A stretch of DNA of 64,000 bases from Corallococcus soli (GTDB lineage Bacteria > Myxococcota > Myxococcia > Myxococcales > Myxococcaceae). This document shows positions 33,868-42,011 of the stretch, one piece after another. Position numbers and translations under genes: made by a program. The stretch spans positions 682,001 to 746,000 of the forward strand of contig NZ_JAAIYO010000002.1 in assembly GCF_014930455.1 (NCBI RefSeq). The letters are read 5' to 3'. The first letter of the stretch is position 1; each line of letters begins with the position of its first letter. Under the pieces are notes generated by a model that had not been told where the DNA came from, did not search any database, and worked only from the letters and a program-made list of their open reading frames with translations.

Positions 33868-35322
33868 ATGTCTTCGTCCATGTCAGCCTTTTCCGCGCAT
33901 GTCCCGATGCATGCCTCGCAGGGCCTGGAAGGGCGTGCCGCGGCGCTGTTGTCATTGCATCTGCGCGACTCCCGCGGGCGGGTGGACGCCCTGTTCACCT
34001 GGCTGATGTTGGGGCAGTGGTTCGCCGCCGTGCTGGTGGCGGTGTTCTTCTCGCCCTACGCGTGGGACGGCAGGGTGCGTGGGCTGCACGTGCACGTGCA
34101 GACGGCGGTGCTGCTGGGGGCGGCCCTGAGCCTGTTCCCGGTGTTGCTCACGCTCCTGCGTCCGGGCGAAGCGGTGACGCGGCACGTGGTGGCGGTGAGC
34201 CAGATGCTCTGGTCCGCGCTGCTCATCCACCTGACGGGGGGGCGCATTGAAACGCACTTCCACATCTTCGGGTCGCTGGCGGTGCTGTCCTTCTACCGGG
34301 ACCCGAAGGTGCTCCTCACCGCCAGCGGCGCCATCGTGGTGGACCACTTCCTGCGGGGCGCGCTGTGGCCGGAGTCCATCTACGGGCAGCCCCACCCGGA
34401 GTGGTGGCGCTTCCTGGAGCACGCCTTCTGGGTGGCGGTCATCGACGCGGTGCTCCTCGTCGCGTGCCGGGACGCGCTGCGCGAGCTGCGTGAGAAGGCC
34501 ACGCATCAGGCGCAGGCGGAACAGACGAGCGAGCTGGAGCTGGCGTCGCGCGCGGGCCAACTGGACGCCGCCGTGCGGGAGGTGCTCGCCTTCCGCGACC
34601 ACGCCTGCCGGCTGGAGCGGCTGGCGTCGCTGGGGCAGCTCACCGCCAGCGTCAGCCACGAGCTGCGCAACCCCCTGGCCGCCGCGCGCACCGCGCACGC
34701 GTTCCTCCTGCGCCGCATGCGCAAGACGGAGGACGGCACCACGGATCCCCGCATCCCGCGCTTCCTGGACATCATCGACCGGGAGCTCCAGGCGTGCTCG
34801 GTCATCATCTCCGACCTGCTGGACTACGCGAAGGGCCGGCCGCCGCGCTTCACGCCGTGCCCGCTGGGGCCGCTGGTGGAGGAGGCCATCAGCGTGGTGC
34901 CGGTGCGCGACGGCGTGCGCGTGAAGAACCTGGTGCCGGACGGGCTGCCGGTGCCGCACCTGGACCGCGAGCAGTTCCGGCAGGTGCTGGTCAACCTCAT
35001 CCAGAACGCGGTGGAGGCCATCCCTCCGGAGCGTGGGGGAGAGGTGTGCGTCCTCGCCGACGCGTGCGGGGACGGCGGCTGGAGCCTGCGGGTGACGGAT
35101 GACGGGCCGGGCATCCCCGCGCCGCTGCTGGAGCGCATCTTCGAGCCCATGTTCACCACGAAGCTGCGCGGCACGGGCCTGGGGCTCGCCATCGTGAAGA
35201 GCCTGGTGCAGGGCCATGGCGCCCGCATCCAGGCGGAGAGTGACTTCGGTCACGGCTCCCGTTTCACCGTCCTGTTTCCCGACGCGCGCGTGCCGGATGT
35301 CGCGGTGCCGCTGCATCCCTAG
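33868..35322 (+). CDS. Membrane sensor histidine kinase
   Basis: The 484-residue kinase has five or six membrane helices in its first 210 residues and no large outside domain. This region contains a histidine-rich loop (GGRIETHFHIFGSLAVLSFYR) that recurs in other multi-pass sensors. A coiled coil (about 205-245) leads to HisKA with His264 in SVSHELRNPLAAART and a HATPase with NLIQNAVEA, DDGPGIPA and GTGLGLAIV. It probably senses something within the membrane. Its cognate regulator is not adjacent; the next gene is a DUF2378 protein. Confidence 0.87.
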   Translation: MSSSMSAFSAHVPMHASQGLEGRAAALLSLHLRDSRGRVDALFTWLMLGQWFAAVLVAVFFSPYAWDGRVRGLHVHVQTAVLLGAALSLFPVLLTLLRPGEAVTRHVVAVSQMLWSALLIHLTGGRIETHFHIFGSLAVLSFYRDPKVLLTASGAIVVDHFLRGALWPESIYGQPHPEWWRFLEHAFWVAVIDAVLLVACRDALRELREKATHQAQAEQTSELELASRAGQLDAAVREVLAFRDHACRLERLASLGQLTASVSHELRNPLAAARTAHAFLLRRMRKTEDGTTDPRIPRFLDIIDRELQACSVIISDLLDYAKGRPPRFTPCPLGPLVEEAISVVPVRDGVRVKNLVPDGLPVPHLDREQFRQVLVNLIQNAVEAIPPERGGEVCVLADACGDGGWSLRVTDDGPGIPAPLLERIFEPMFTTKLRGTGLGLAIVKSLVQGHGARIQAESDFGHGSRFTVLFPDARVPDVAVPLHP

Positions 35323-35386
35323 CGGGCGGGAAGGTCCCTTCAATCAGTGTGGCGGGCAGCTCCACGTACGTGGTCAGGGAGGTGGC

Positions 35387-36055
35387 ATGCAGGCACAGGT
35401 GAAGCCGTCGAGGGAGGCCGGTCACGTGGATGCGGACTGGGCGGTTCGACGCATGGCTGCCACGGAGCAGGACACCGCCCGGGGGATGTTCTTCCTGGGG
35501 GTGCTGGAGACGGTCCGCACCGGCCTGGGGGACGAGGCGGTGGTGACGTGCCGCGGCGCCACGGACGAGCGCCGGTTCGTGGGCTTCTTCAACTATCCCG
35601 TGTCCAGCTTCCTGAAGATGGCGCAGGTGGCGTCGCGCGTGCTGGCGCCCCGGTGGGGCGGGGCGGACGAAGCGCTGCGGCAGATGGGCATGCAGGCCAC
35701 GCGCAGCTTCCTGGAGTCCGCGGTGGGGCGCACGTTCCTGCTGCTGGCCGCGGGCGACACGCGCAAGCTCGTGTCCAACCTGCCCTCCGGCTACCAGATG
35801 GCGGTGAGCTACGGGGAGCGCTCGGTGGAGTGGAAGGGGGAATCCGAGGCGCTGTTCGTCATGCGGCGCGACTTCATGCCGGCGCCCTACCATGAGGGCG
35901 TGCTGCGCGAGGTGCTCACCATGGTGGGCGCCAGGAACCCGCGCATCCAGGGCCGCAAGCTGGGCCTGCTCGACACCGAGTACCACATCACCTGGGACCT
36001 GCCGCTCGCGCTGCGCCCCCCGAGTCCGGCGATGCCCTGGCGCCTGTTCCAGTAG
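35387..36055 (+). CDS. DUF2378 (TIGR02265) myxobacterial paralog-family protein
   Basis: The 222-residue protein matches the paralogous family first listed in M. xanthus as TIGR02265/DUF2378. Supporting segments are RGMFFLGVLETVRTGLGDEA, the FVGFFNYPVSSFLKM block and the end segment VLTMVGARNP. Family members are about this size, have no membrane segment and have no known function. A strong AGGGAGG precedes the ATG at 35387. The gene lies 64 bases after the kinase and may be cotranscribed with it. Confidence 0.8.
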   Translation: MQAQVKPSREAGHVDADWAVRRMAATEQDTARGMFFLGVLETVRTGLGDEAVVTCRGATDERRFVGFFNYPVSSFLKMAQVASRVLAPRWGGADEALRQMGMQATRSFLESAVGRTFLLLAAGDTRKLVSNLPSGYQMAVSYGERSVEWKGESEALFVMRRDFMPAPYHEGVLREVLTMVGARNPRIQGRKLGLLDTEYHITWDLPLALRPPSPAMPWRLFQ

Positions 36056-36129
36056 GAAACCCGGGAACTTGCGTGGACGGTGCGGGGGGGCACGATGGCG
36101 GTGCTTCCTCCGCACCGTGAGGCCCCCTC

Positions 36130-37584
36130 GTGAGCAGCAGCAGCGACAGTCAGGAACGGACAGCCCGTTGGCGGCGGTTCCTGTCGGACACCCGCATCGG
36201 CTCGGCGCCCCGCGCCGGGTCCAACGACGAGGCGGCGACGGCGGACGCGGCGCACCGGCAACTGGACGAACGCACCGACTACAACCGGGACTACGATCGC
36301 ATCGTCTTCTCCAGCGAGTTCCGCTGCCTGCACGACAAGACGCAGGTGTTCCCGCTGTCGACGAGTGACTACACGCGCACGCGGCTCACGCACAGCATCG
36401 AGGCGTCGTGCGTGGGGCGCTCGCTGGGGCACCAGGCCGGACTGGAGCTGCATGCGCAGGGCGTGAAGCTGGTGCCCTCGGACCTGGGCACCGTCGTGGC
36501 GGCGGCGTGCCTGGCGCACGACATCGGCAATCCGCCCTTCGGGCACTCGGGGGAGGACGCCATCCAGCACTGGGTGGAGCAGCGGCTGTCGCCGCCCGGT
36601 GAGGGGGCCCAGAGCCCCTTCGCGACGGAGGCGGAGTGGCGGGACCTGCGCGACTTCGAGGGCAACGCGCAAGGCTTCCGCATCCTCAACCGCCTCCAGT
36701 CCCGCGAGCGCCGGGGCGGGCTGCGCTACACGGCCGCCACGCTGGGCGCGATGAGCAAGTACCCGCGTCCGTCCGTGCTGCCGGGCGCGCGCGCGAAGGT
36801 GAAGGGCCGCGTGTCGGAGAAGAAGTTCGGTTACTTCCAGGACGACCACGACCTGGCGCTGGAGGCCTACCGCGCCACGGGCCTGCGGGAGCGCGAACCG
36901 GGCGTCTTCTCCCGCCACCCGCTGGCCTTCCTCGTCGAGGCGGCGGACGACATCTGCTACGCGGTCATCGACCTGGAGGACTCCGCGAAGCTGGGGCTCG
37001 TCCCCATGCTGCGCGCCTGTGAGCTGCTGGAGGCCGTGCTGCCGGAGCCCGGGCGCCGCAAGCCGCCCCGGCACCTGGAGACGCGCATGGCCCAGGCGCG
37101 CGCGGGTGCCATCGGCAGGCTCATCCCGCAGTGCGTCCAGGCGTTCATGGACCAGGTGCACGCGCTGGAGGAGGGGACGGCGGAGAAGTCCCTCACGTCC
37201 CTGCGGCCCGACGTGGAGTCCGCGCTGGAGGCCATCACCGACTTCACCAGCGAGTTCGGCTACCGCAGCGAGCGCGTGCTCCAGATTGAGAGCGCGGGCT
37301 TCAAGACGCTGGGCGGCCTGCTGGACATGTTCGCCACGACGGTGGTGACGGACACGCCCAACCGCGAGGAGAAGAAGCTGCGCCAGCTGCTGCCCATGGA
37401 GTGCTTCCAGCGCCCGGAGTACGCGGCCGCGGACGAGGAGAAGCCCCCGAAGCGCGACGAGGCCATCCTGCGCCTCACCCCGTACCAGCGCCTGCTGTGC
37501 GTGACGGACTACATCTCCGGCCTGTCGGACAGCCGCGCCGTGGAGCTCTTCCAGCGCCTGTCCGGCATCAAGCTGCCCACGTAG
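36130..37584 (+). CDS. dgt: Deoxyguanosinetriphosphate triphosphohydrolase-like protein
   Basis: The 484-residue HD-domain enzyme has the metal-binding residues in the expected order: R-TRLTHSIEASCVGRS (first His), then AAACLAHDIGNPPFGHSGEDAI (His-Asp pair) and an EAADDICYAVIDLED block with the last Asp. It hydrolyses dGTP (or other dNTPs) to the nucleoside and triphosphate, controlling dNTP pools. The length and spacing suit the Dgt type 1 subfamily. It starts at a GTG. Confidence 0.92.
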   Translation: MSSSSDSQERTARWRRFLSDTRIGSAPRAGSNDEAATADAAHRQLDERTDYNRDYDRIVFSSEFRCLHDKTQVFPLSTSDYTRTRLTHSIEASCVGRSLGHQAGLELHAQGVKLVPSDLGTVVAAACLAHDIGNPPFGHSGEDAIQHWVEQRLSPPGEGAQSPFATEAEWRDLRDFEGNAQGFRILNRLQSRERRGGLRYTAATLGAMSKYPRPSVLPGARAKVKGRVSEKKFGYFQDDHDLALEAYRATGLREREPGVFSRHPLAFLVEAADDICYAVIDLEDSAKLGLVPMLRACELLEAVLPEPGRRKPPRHLETRMAQARAGAIGRLIPQCVQAFMDQVHALEEGTAEKSLTSLRPDVESALEAITDFTSEFGYRSERVLQIESAGFKTLGGLLDMFATTVVTDTPNREEKKLRQLLPMECFQRPEYAAADEEKPPKRDEAILRLTPYQRLLCVTDYISGLSDSRAVELFQRLSGIKLPT

Positions 37585-37665
37585 TCAGGGCCGCTCTCGC
37601 CGGTCGCTCCCCGGGCGGTCGCCGGGAACGTGCGAGCCCGGCCTCCGGGCGCTACGCTTGCCACC

Positions 37666-38340
37666 ATGTGTGGCCGAGTCACCGTCCGGACCTCTCCCGC
37701 CCAGCTCGTCGCCGAGCTGGAGCTCGCGGGCGCGCGCGCGACGCTTGAGCGCGAGCGCTTCAACCTCTGTCCCACGCAGCTCCTGCCCGTGGTGCCCAAC
37801 GACGGCGCGCGGCTGCTGGACGTGTTCCGCTGGGGGCTCATCCCCTCGTGGGCGAAGGACGCGTCCATTGGCAACAAGCTCATCAACGCGCGCGGCGAGA
37901 CGGTGGCGGAGAAGCCCAGCTTCCGCGCCGCGCTGAAGCGCCGGCGGTGCCTGGTGGTGGTGGACGGCTGGTACGAATGGAAGCAGTCCACGAAGCCCAA
38001 GACGCCCTACCTGTTCCACCACCGCGACGGGAAGCCGCTGGCGCTGGCGGGCCTCTGGGAGGAGTGGACGGCGCCGGACACGGGCGAGGTGCTGCGCACC
38101 TGCACCATCATCACCACCGGCCCCAACGCGCTGATGGCGCCCATCCACGACCGGATGCCCGTCATCCTGTCGCCGCAGGCGCAGGCCGTGTGGCTGCGTC
38201 CGGAGCCGCAGGAGGCGGCGGACCTGCTGCCCCTGCTCGTCCCCGCGCAGGACGCGCCCCTGGAGGCCTACGAGGTGGCGCGCGTGGTGAACTCGCCCGC
38301 CAACGACGGGCCGGAGTGCGTGGCCCGGCTGGCGGCCTGA
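37666..38340 (+). CDS. SRAP/HMCES-type abasic-site protein
   Basis: The 224-residue protein starts MCGRVTVRT, placing the catalytic Cys2 that forms a thiazolidine cross-link with abasic sites in single-stranded DNA. Other family marks are RWGLIPSWAKD, NARGETVAEKPSFR, VVDGWYEWKQ and the HDRMPVIL histidine. It shields abasic sites at replication forks. The ATG at 37666 is set by the need for Cys at position 2. Its stop lies one base from that of the convergent DoxX gene. Confidence 0.93.
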   Translation: MCGRVTVRTSPAQLVAELELAGARATLERERFNLCPTQLLPVVPNDGARLLDVFRWGLIPSWAKDASIGNKLINARGETVAEKPSFRAALKRRRCLVVVDGWYEWKQSTKPKTPYLFHHRDGKPLALAGLWEEWTAPDTGEVLRTCTIITTGPNALMAPIHDRMPVILSPQAQAVWLRPEPQEAADLLPLLVPAQDAPLEAYEVARVVNSPANDGPECVARLAA

Positions 38341-38341
38341 C

Positions 38342-38734
38342 TCAGGACTTCTTGCGGCGCAGCAGCGCGTCCAGGCTGAACGGGCCCCCGCCGATGAGGA
38401 GCACCGCGACCATCACGGTCAGGTAGAGCAGCGACAGCTCCATTCTGCCGAATGGATCCGCGCGGTGCCGGAAGAGGGCCACCAGCATGGTGAACCCGGA
38501 GAACAGCGCCGCGGGCCGCGTCAGCAGCCCCAGCGCCACGGCGATGCCGCCCAGGAACTCCGCGAGCGCCGCGCACCAGGCGAAGAACATGGGGGCGGGG
38601 AAGCCCATCTTCCCCACGCCTTCGGCGAAGCCGGACATGTCCCCCGTCACCTTGCCCAGGCCGTGCCCGAAGGCCAGCGTCAACCCGAACACCACCCGCA
38701 CCAGCGTCCAGCCCACCGCGCTTCGTCCCGTCAT
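38342..38734 (-). CDS. DoxX-family membrane protein
   Basis: The 130-residue protein has four hydrophobic helices and the DoxX pattern (RVVFGLTLAFGHGLGKV, AALAEFLGGIAVALGL, and a C-terminal TVMVAVLLIGGGP). DoxX-type proteins sit in the inner membrane and are variously linked to quinone or thiosulfate oxidation and redox stress; the specific role is open. It ends in a basic RRKK tail. A single gene, with no clear operon partner. Confidence 0.85.
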   Translation of the reverse strand: MTGRSAVGWTLVRVVFGLTLAFGHGLGKVTGDMSGFAEGVGKMGFPAPMFFAWCAALAEFLGGIAVALGLLTRPAALFSGFTMLVALFRHRADPFGRMELSLLYLTVMVAVLLIGGGPFSLDALLRRKKS

Positions 38735-38800
38735 GAACCGTGCCCTTCCAGGGATGCGTCTTCGCGGCGCATCCTGGCACGGGCAATGGCGGGGGGCGCC

Positions 38801-41272
38801 CTATTGTGGTGCCCCCGCGTAGAAGCGGAGGCCCTCGTCCGTCCAGCCGCTGGCGACGAGCGAGGCCCGCTCCGCCTGCGACGTCGTGAAGGTGTGCCGG
38901 GACGCGGCCGCGTGCACCAGCCGGTACACCGGCACCCGGCAGGGCCCGGGCGCGGTGGCCGCGTAGAACCCGATGCCCTCATCCGTGGTGTAGCCGTAGG
39001 TGGACTGCGCGCCCTGCTTCTCCGCCGCGTCGATGGTCCAGAAGTGCTCCAACACGGTCGGGTTGTAGAGCCGGTACACCGGCGACAGTCCCGTCGCGGC
39101 GGTGGTGGACGCCCGGAACGCGATGCCCAGGTCGTCCGTGTAGCCCCAGTCCCGGCCCGCGCTCTCCGCCTCCGACAGCATCGTCGTGAAGAGGTGGTCG
39201 CCCGACGTGGGGTTGCGGCGGTGGTGGACCGGCGCGCTCACGTCGCAAGGCGCGGCCACGGCCTTGTCCCGCCACTCGATGGCGCCGATGCGGGCAGGGG
39301 GCTGCGCGGGGGACGCCTGGGGCCAGTACACCGCCTTGAGCACCTCCGACGGCAGGGCCTGGCCCCGACCCCAGACGTCCGGGCTGGCGGGGTCCTGGGT
39401 GAAGTCCTTCGCCGCGGCGTTGATGAAGAAGGGATGCCGGGTGCCGCCGGAGCGCTCCACGGACTGGGGTTCGCGGCCCGGGTTCGCGGCGCGGAACGCG
39501 GCGAGGCTCGCGTAGGACGCGGCGGAGGTGTTGGCCGCGCGCTGGAAGCGGATCAACGTGGCGGGCGCGCTGGTGCTGGCGCGGTAGTAGGCCTGGAAGT
39601 CGTGGGCCTGGAGGATGGCCGGGGCGCCATAGGCCGTCGCCGGGTTCGGGTCGTCCACGTTCAACAGGGGCCGGGCCGACAGCGAACCGGACAGCACGTT
39701 GTTCATCAGCACCACCGCCTCCGCGTTGCAGGTGTTCGCCAGCGGCCCCACCGACGAGGGCTCGCAGTGGTCGTAGTTGCCCTCCACCTGCGGGTCGCAC
39801 CCGTTGGCGGTGGTGCAGGCCTTGCCGCCCGGCAGCACGTCGTTCGTGAAGCACCGCTTGTCGTCCACGATGCTGACGTTGGCGGAGTACCCGTCGCTGG
39901 ACGCGTCGTTGTCCACGGCGGTGTTGTTCCACAGCTGCACGTCGCGCGAGCCGAACACGGCGATGCCCGTCTTGCCGTTGTCATGCACGACGTTGGAGGC
40001 GAGGACGCCGTGGTGGGACACCTCGTAGAAGAGGCCCTTGTCGTCGTTGTAGCGGGCCACGTTGCGCGCCAGGATGAACCAGCGGTTGCCCGGGTTCGTG
40101 GCGCCGCAGCCCTGGTCGCACCAGAAGCCGTTCGCGGCGTTGTGTTCAAACAGGTTGTTGAACACGACGCCGTCGCGGATGAACGTCACCTTCATCCCGG
40201 CCTCCACCGTGTTCGCCCACCGGCGCACGTTGTTGTAGGACATGACGTTGCCCTCGACGATGAGCCGCTGCGCGTTGCTCGCCTGCGCGCCCGTCCACCC
40301 GTTGTTGACGAGCACGTTGCCCGACAGGCGGATGTCCCGGCCGTGCGCCACGGCCACGCCGTTGGCGGCGTTGTTGGCGACGGTGGAGTTCTCCAGCACC
40401 GCGCCGGAGTCCGACTCGGTGTCCCGGTACAGCAGCACCGCGCCCTTGTAGTAGGTGAGCCCGTTGACGGTCCGGCTCCAGTTCACCGTGCACGTCGCGT
40501 AGTTCTGCACGTCCAGCCCGGCGAACTTCACGAGCGGCGCGTTCGTCCTCAGCGCCCAGCGCTTCAGCGCCACCTCCACCTCGGTGGGGCTGTCCGCCAG
40601 GGTCAGCACGTTCGTCGCGGCGTCATAGCGGTACTGCCCGCTGGACAGCGGCGCGCCCGGCGCCACCCGCCGGAGCGGAATGCCCGCGCGCGTGACGGCG
40701 AAGGGCGTCTCCGACCCGTAGTCCCGGCCCGCCTGGCCCAGCAGCACCGCGTCCGCGCAGTCCACCTCCACCGGCGTGGGGTCGAACCCCGACAGCGTCT
40801 TCGTATAGGGCCCGCTGCCGCTGAACCCCGTCACCGCCACGCTGCCCCGGAGCGACACGACGTCGCCCTTGTAGCGCTGCACCGTCACGCGCGCCCGGCT
40901 CACGGTGAGCTCGCCCTCGCGGTAGGTGCCCGCCTTGAGCACCACCGTCCACGTCGTCGCGTCCGCGGGCTTCGCGTTGACGACCTGGAGCGCGCGTCCC
41001 AGCGTCTGGTACGGCTGCGCCTCCGTGCCCGTGCCGGTGCTGTCATTGCCCCCCGGCGCCACGAAGACGGCGTTGGCGGAAGGAGGCTCGTAGAAGGCCG
41101 TGGGCACCGGTGGCCGTGAATACACATGGGCCGCCAGCCCCTGGCTCGCGGTGGTGAGGCTTTCGTCCGGAGACTCCCCTTCCGCCTCCAGGGGCGTGAA
41201 ACACGCATGTATCAAGGGAAGGGCACAGAGGAAGGCCAGGGTCCTAGCTTTGATGGGAATTCTTGTCTTCAT
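38801..41272 (-). CDS. Lipoprotein with parallel beta-helix and DUF5648-like repeats
   Basis: The 823-residue protein has a lipoprotein signal (lipid on Cys24, IHAC). A right-handed parallel beta-helix spans about 65-640, with the Asn-rich coils typical of pectate lyase-like repeats (GVVFNNLFEHNAANGFWC, NVVHDNGKTGIAVFGS, VQLWNNTAVDNDAS). Three C-terminal repeats of about 45 residues (about 680-823; GDHLFTTMLSEAE, LEHFWTIDAAEK, SRHTFTTSQAERA) follow the DUF5648 pattern. Probably a surface carbohydrate-binding or polysaccharide lyase-like protein; no catalytic residue is assigned. Its start lies inside the end of the upstream response-regulator gene (29-base overlap). Confidence 0.8.
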   Translation of the reverse strand: MKTRIPIKARTLAFLCALPLIHACFTPLEAEGESPDESLTTASQGLAAHVYSRPPVPTAFYEPPSANAVFVAPGGNDSTGTGTEAQPYQTLGRALQVVNAKPADATTWTVVLKAGTYREGELTVSRARVTVQRYKGDVVSLRGSVAVTGFSGSGPYTKTLSGFDPTPVEVDCADAVLLGQAGRDYGSETPFAVTRAGIPLRRVAPGAPLSSGQYRYDAATNVLTLADSPTEVEVALKRWALRTNAPLVKFAGLDVQNYATCTVNWSRTVNGLTYYKGAVLLYRDTESDSGAVLENSTVANNAANGVAVAHGRDIRLSGNVLVNNGWTGAQASNAQRLIVEGNVMSYNNVRRWANTVEAGMKVTFIRDGVVFNNLFEHNAANGFWCDQGCGATNPGNRWFILARNVARYNDDKGLFYEVSHHGVLASNVVHDNGKTGIAVFGSRDVQLWNNTAVDNDASSDGYSANVSIVDDKRCFTNDVLPGGKACTTANGCDPQVEGNYDHCEPSSVGPLANTCNAEAVVLMNNVLSGSLSARPLLNVDDPNPATAYGAPAILQAHDFQAYYRASTSAPATLIRFQRAANTSAASYASLAAFRAANPGREPQSVERSGGTRHPFFINAAAKDFTQDPASPDVWGRGQALPSEVLKAVYWPQASPAQPPARIGAIEWRDKAVAAPCDVSAPVHHRRNPTSGDHLFTTMLSEAESAGRDWGYTDDLGIAFRASTTAATGLSPVYRLYNPTVLEHFWTIDAAEKQGAQSTYGYTTDEGIGFYAATAPGPCRVPVYRLVHAAASRHTFTTSQAERASLVASGWTDEGLRFYAGAPQ

Positions 41273-41642
41273 TGGGAGGCGGACAATACGGTGCTACAGC
41301 CTCCAGCAGTACCTCCATGTGCAGGGGTTTCTGGAGCAGGCCCACCGCGCCCGCCATCAGCTCCGTGTTGAAGCTGGCGGTGAGCACGAAGACCGGCAGT
41401 CCGCAGAGGGTCGCATCCTCGTGCAGCCGTTTCAGGAAGCCGTAGCCGTCCATCACCGGCATCATCAGGTCGAGCAGGACGATGCAGGGCTTGCGACAGG
41501 ACGCGAGCGCCAGCAGGCCTTCCTCGCCGTTGCTCGCCGTCAGGACGGAATAGCCCTCGAGTTCAAGGTAGCGGGCCAGCACTTCCAGCTCCGGCTCGTC
41601 ATCGATGAGGAGAATGAGCGGGGTCGCGTTCGCGTCGGGCAC
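41244..41642 (-). CDS. Single-domain response regulator
   Basis: The 132-residue receiver has an acidic pair IDDEPE at 13-18, acceptor Asp58 in VLLDLMMPVMDG and the conserved Lys in LLQKPLHMEVL. No output domain. It starts at a GTG behind GGAAGAGAGAG. Its last 29 bases overlap the start of the beta-helix lipoprotein gene. It is divergent from the hybrid kinase, 369 bases away, which could be its phosphate donor. Confidence 0.88.
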   Translation of the reverse strand: MPDANATPLILLIDDEPELEVLARYLELEGYSVLTASNGEEGLLALASCRKPCIVLLDLMMPVMDGYGFLKRLHEDATLCGLPVFVLTASFNTELMAGAVGLLQKPLHMEVLLEAVAPYCPPPNEDKNSHQS

Positions 41643-41808
41643 GACTCTCTCTTCCGTGGGGTTAGTTGGAAGCTAGGTCGCCCGAGCGCCGCACTGCCCA
41701 GGGTGGGCTGATCATTCCGGGCAGTCCGCAAGGGGCGCGGGCGGTAGGGCGGGGGCCCGGCTGGCCGTCTGCCCGTGAACAGCCGTGTGGCGACACTTCC
41801 GCACCGCG

Positions 41809-41827
41809 GGTGGGGGTGGCCCCCACC
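41809..41827. other. Hairpin in the 369-base divergent intergenic region
   Basis: Between the response-regulator gene (minus) and the hybrid kinase (plus), 41643-42011 holds no gene. It contains a perfect 8-bp GC hairpin (41809-41816 with 41820-41827, loop TGG). Only weak promoter-like boxes are visible before the kinase start, so I make no promoter call. The hairpin could be a regulator site or simply GC-rich sequence. Confidence 0.35.
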
Positions 41828-42011
41828 GCCAGATGACGCCCACCGGTCATCCGTCTCCATCCAACGGGAGGGGCCGGCGCGCTAACCCCCTGATGCCCCA
41901 CGTCTCCCGGCGAACGGAAGCATCCCGGCGCCTGCCCACCTCCACGGTTTTCATGGTTGGCGTGGAACTGGCGCCTCGACTGACCTACAGTTCTTGAACG
42001 GAGGGGGAAGG

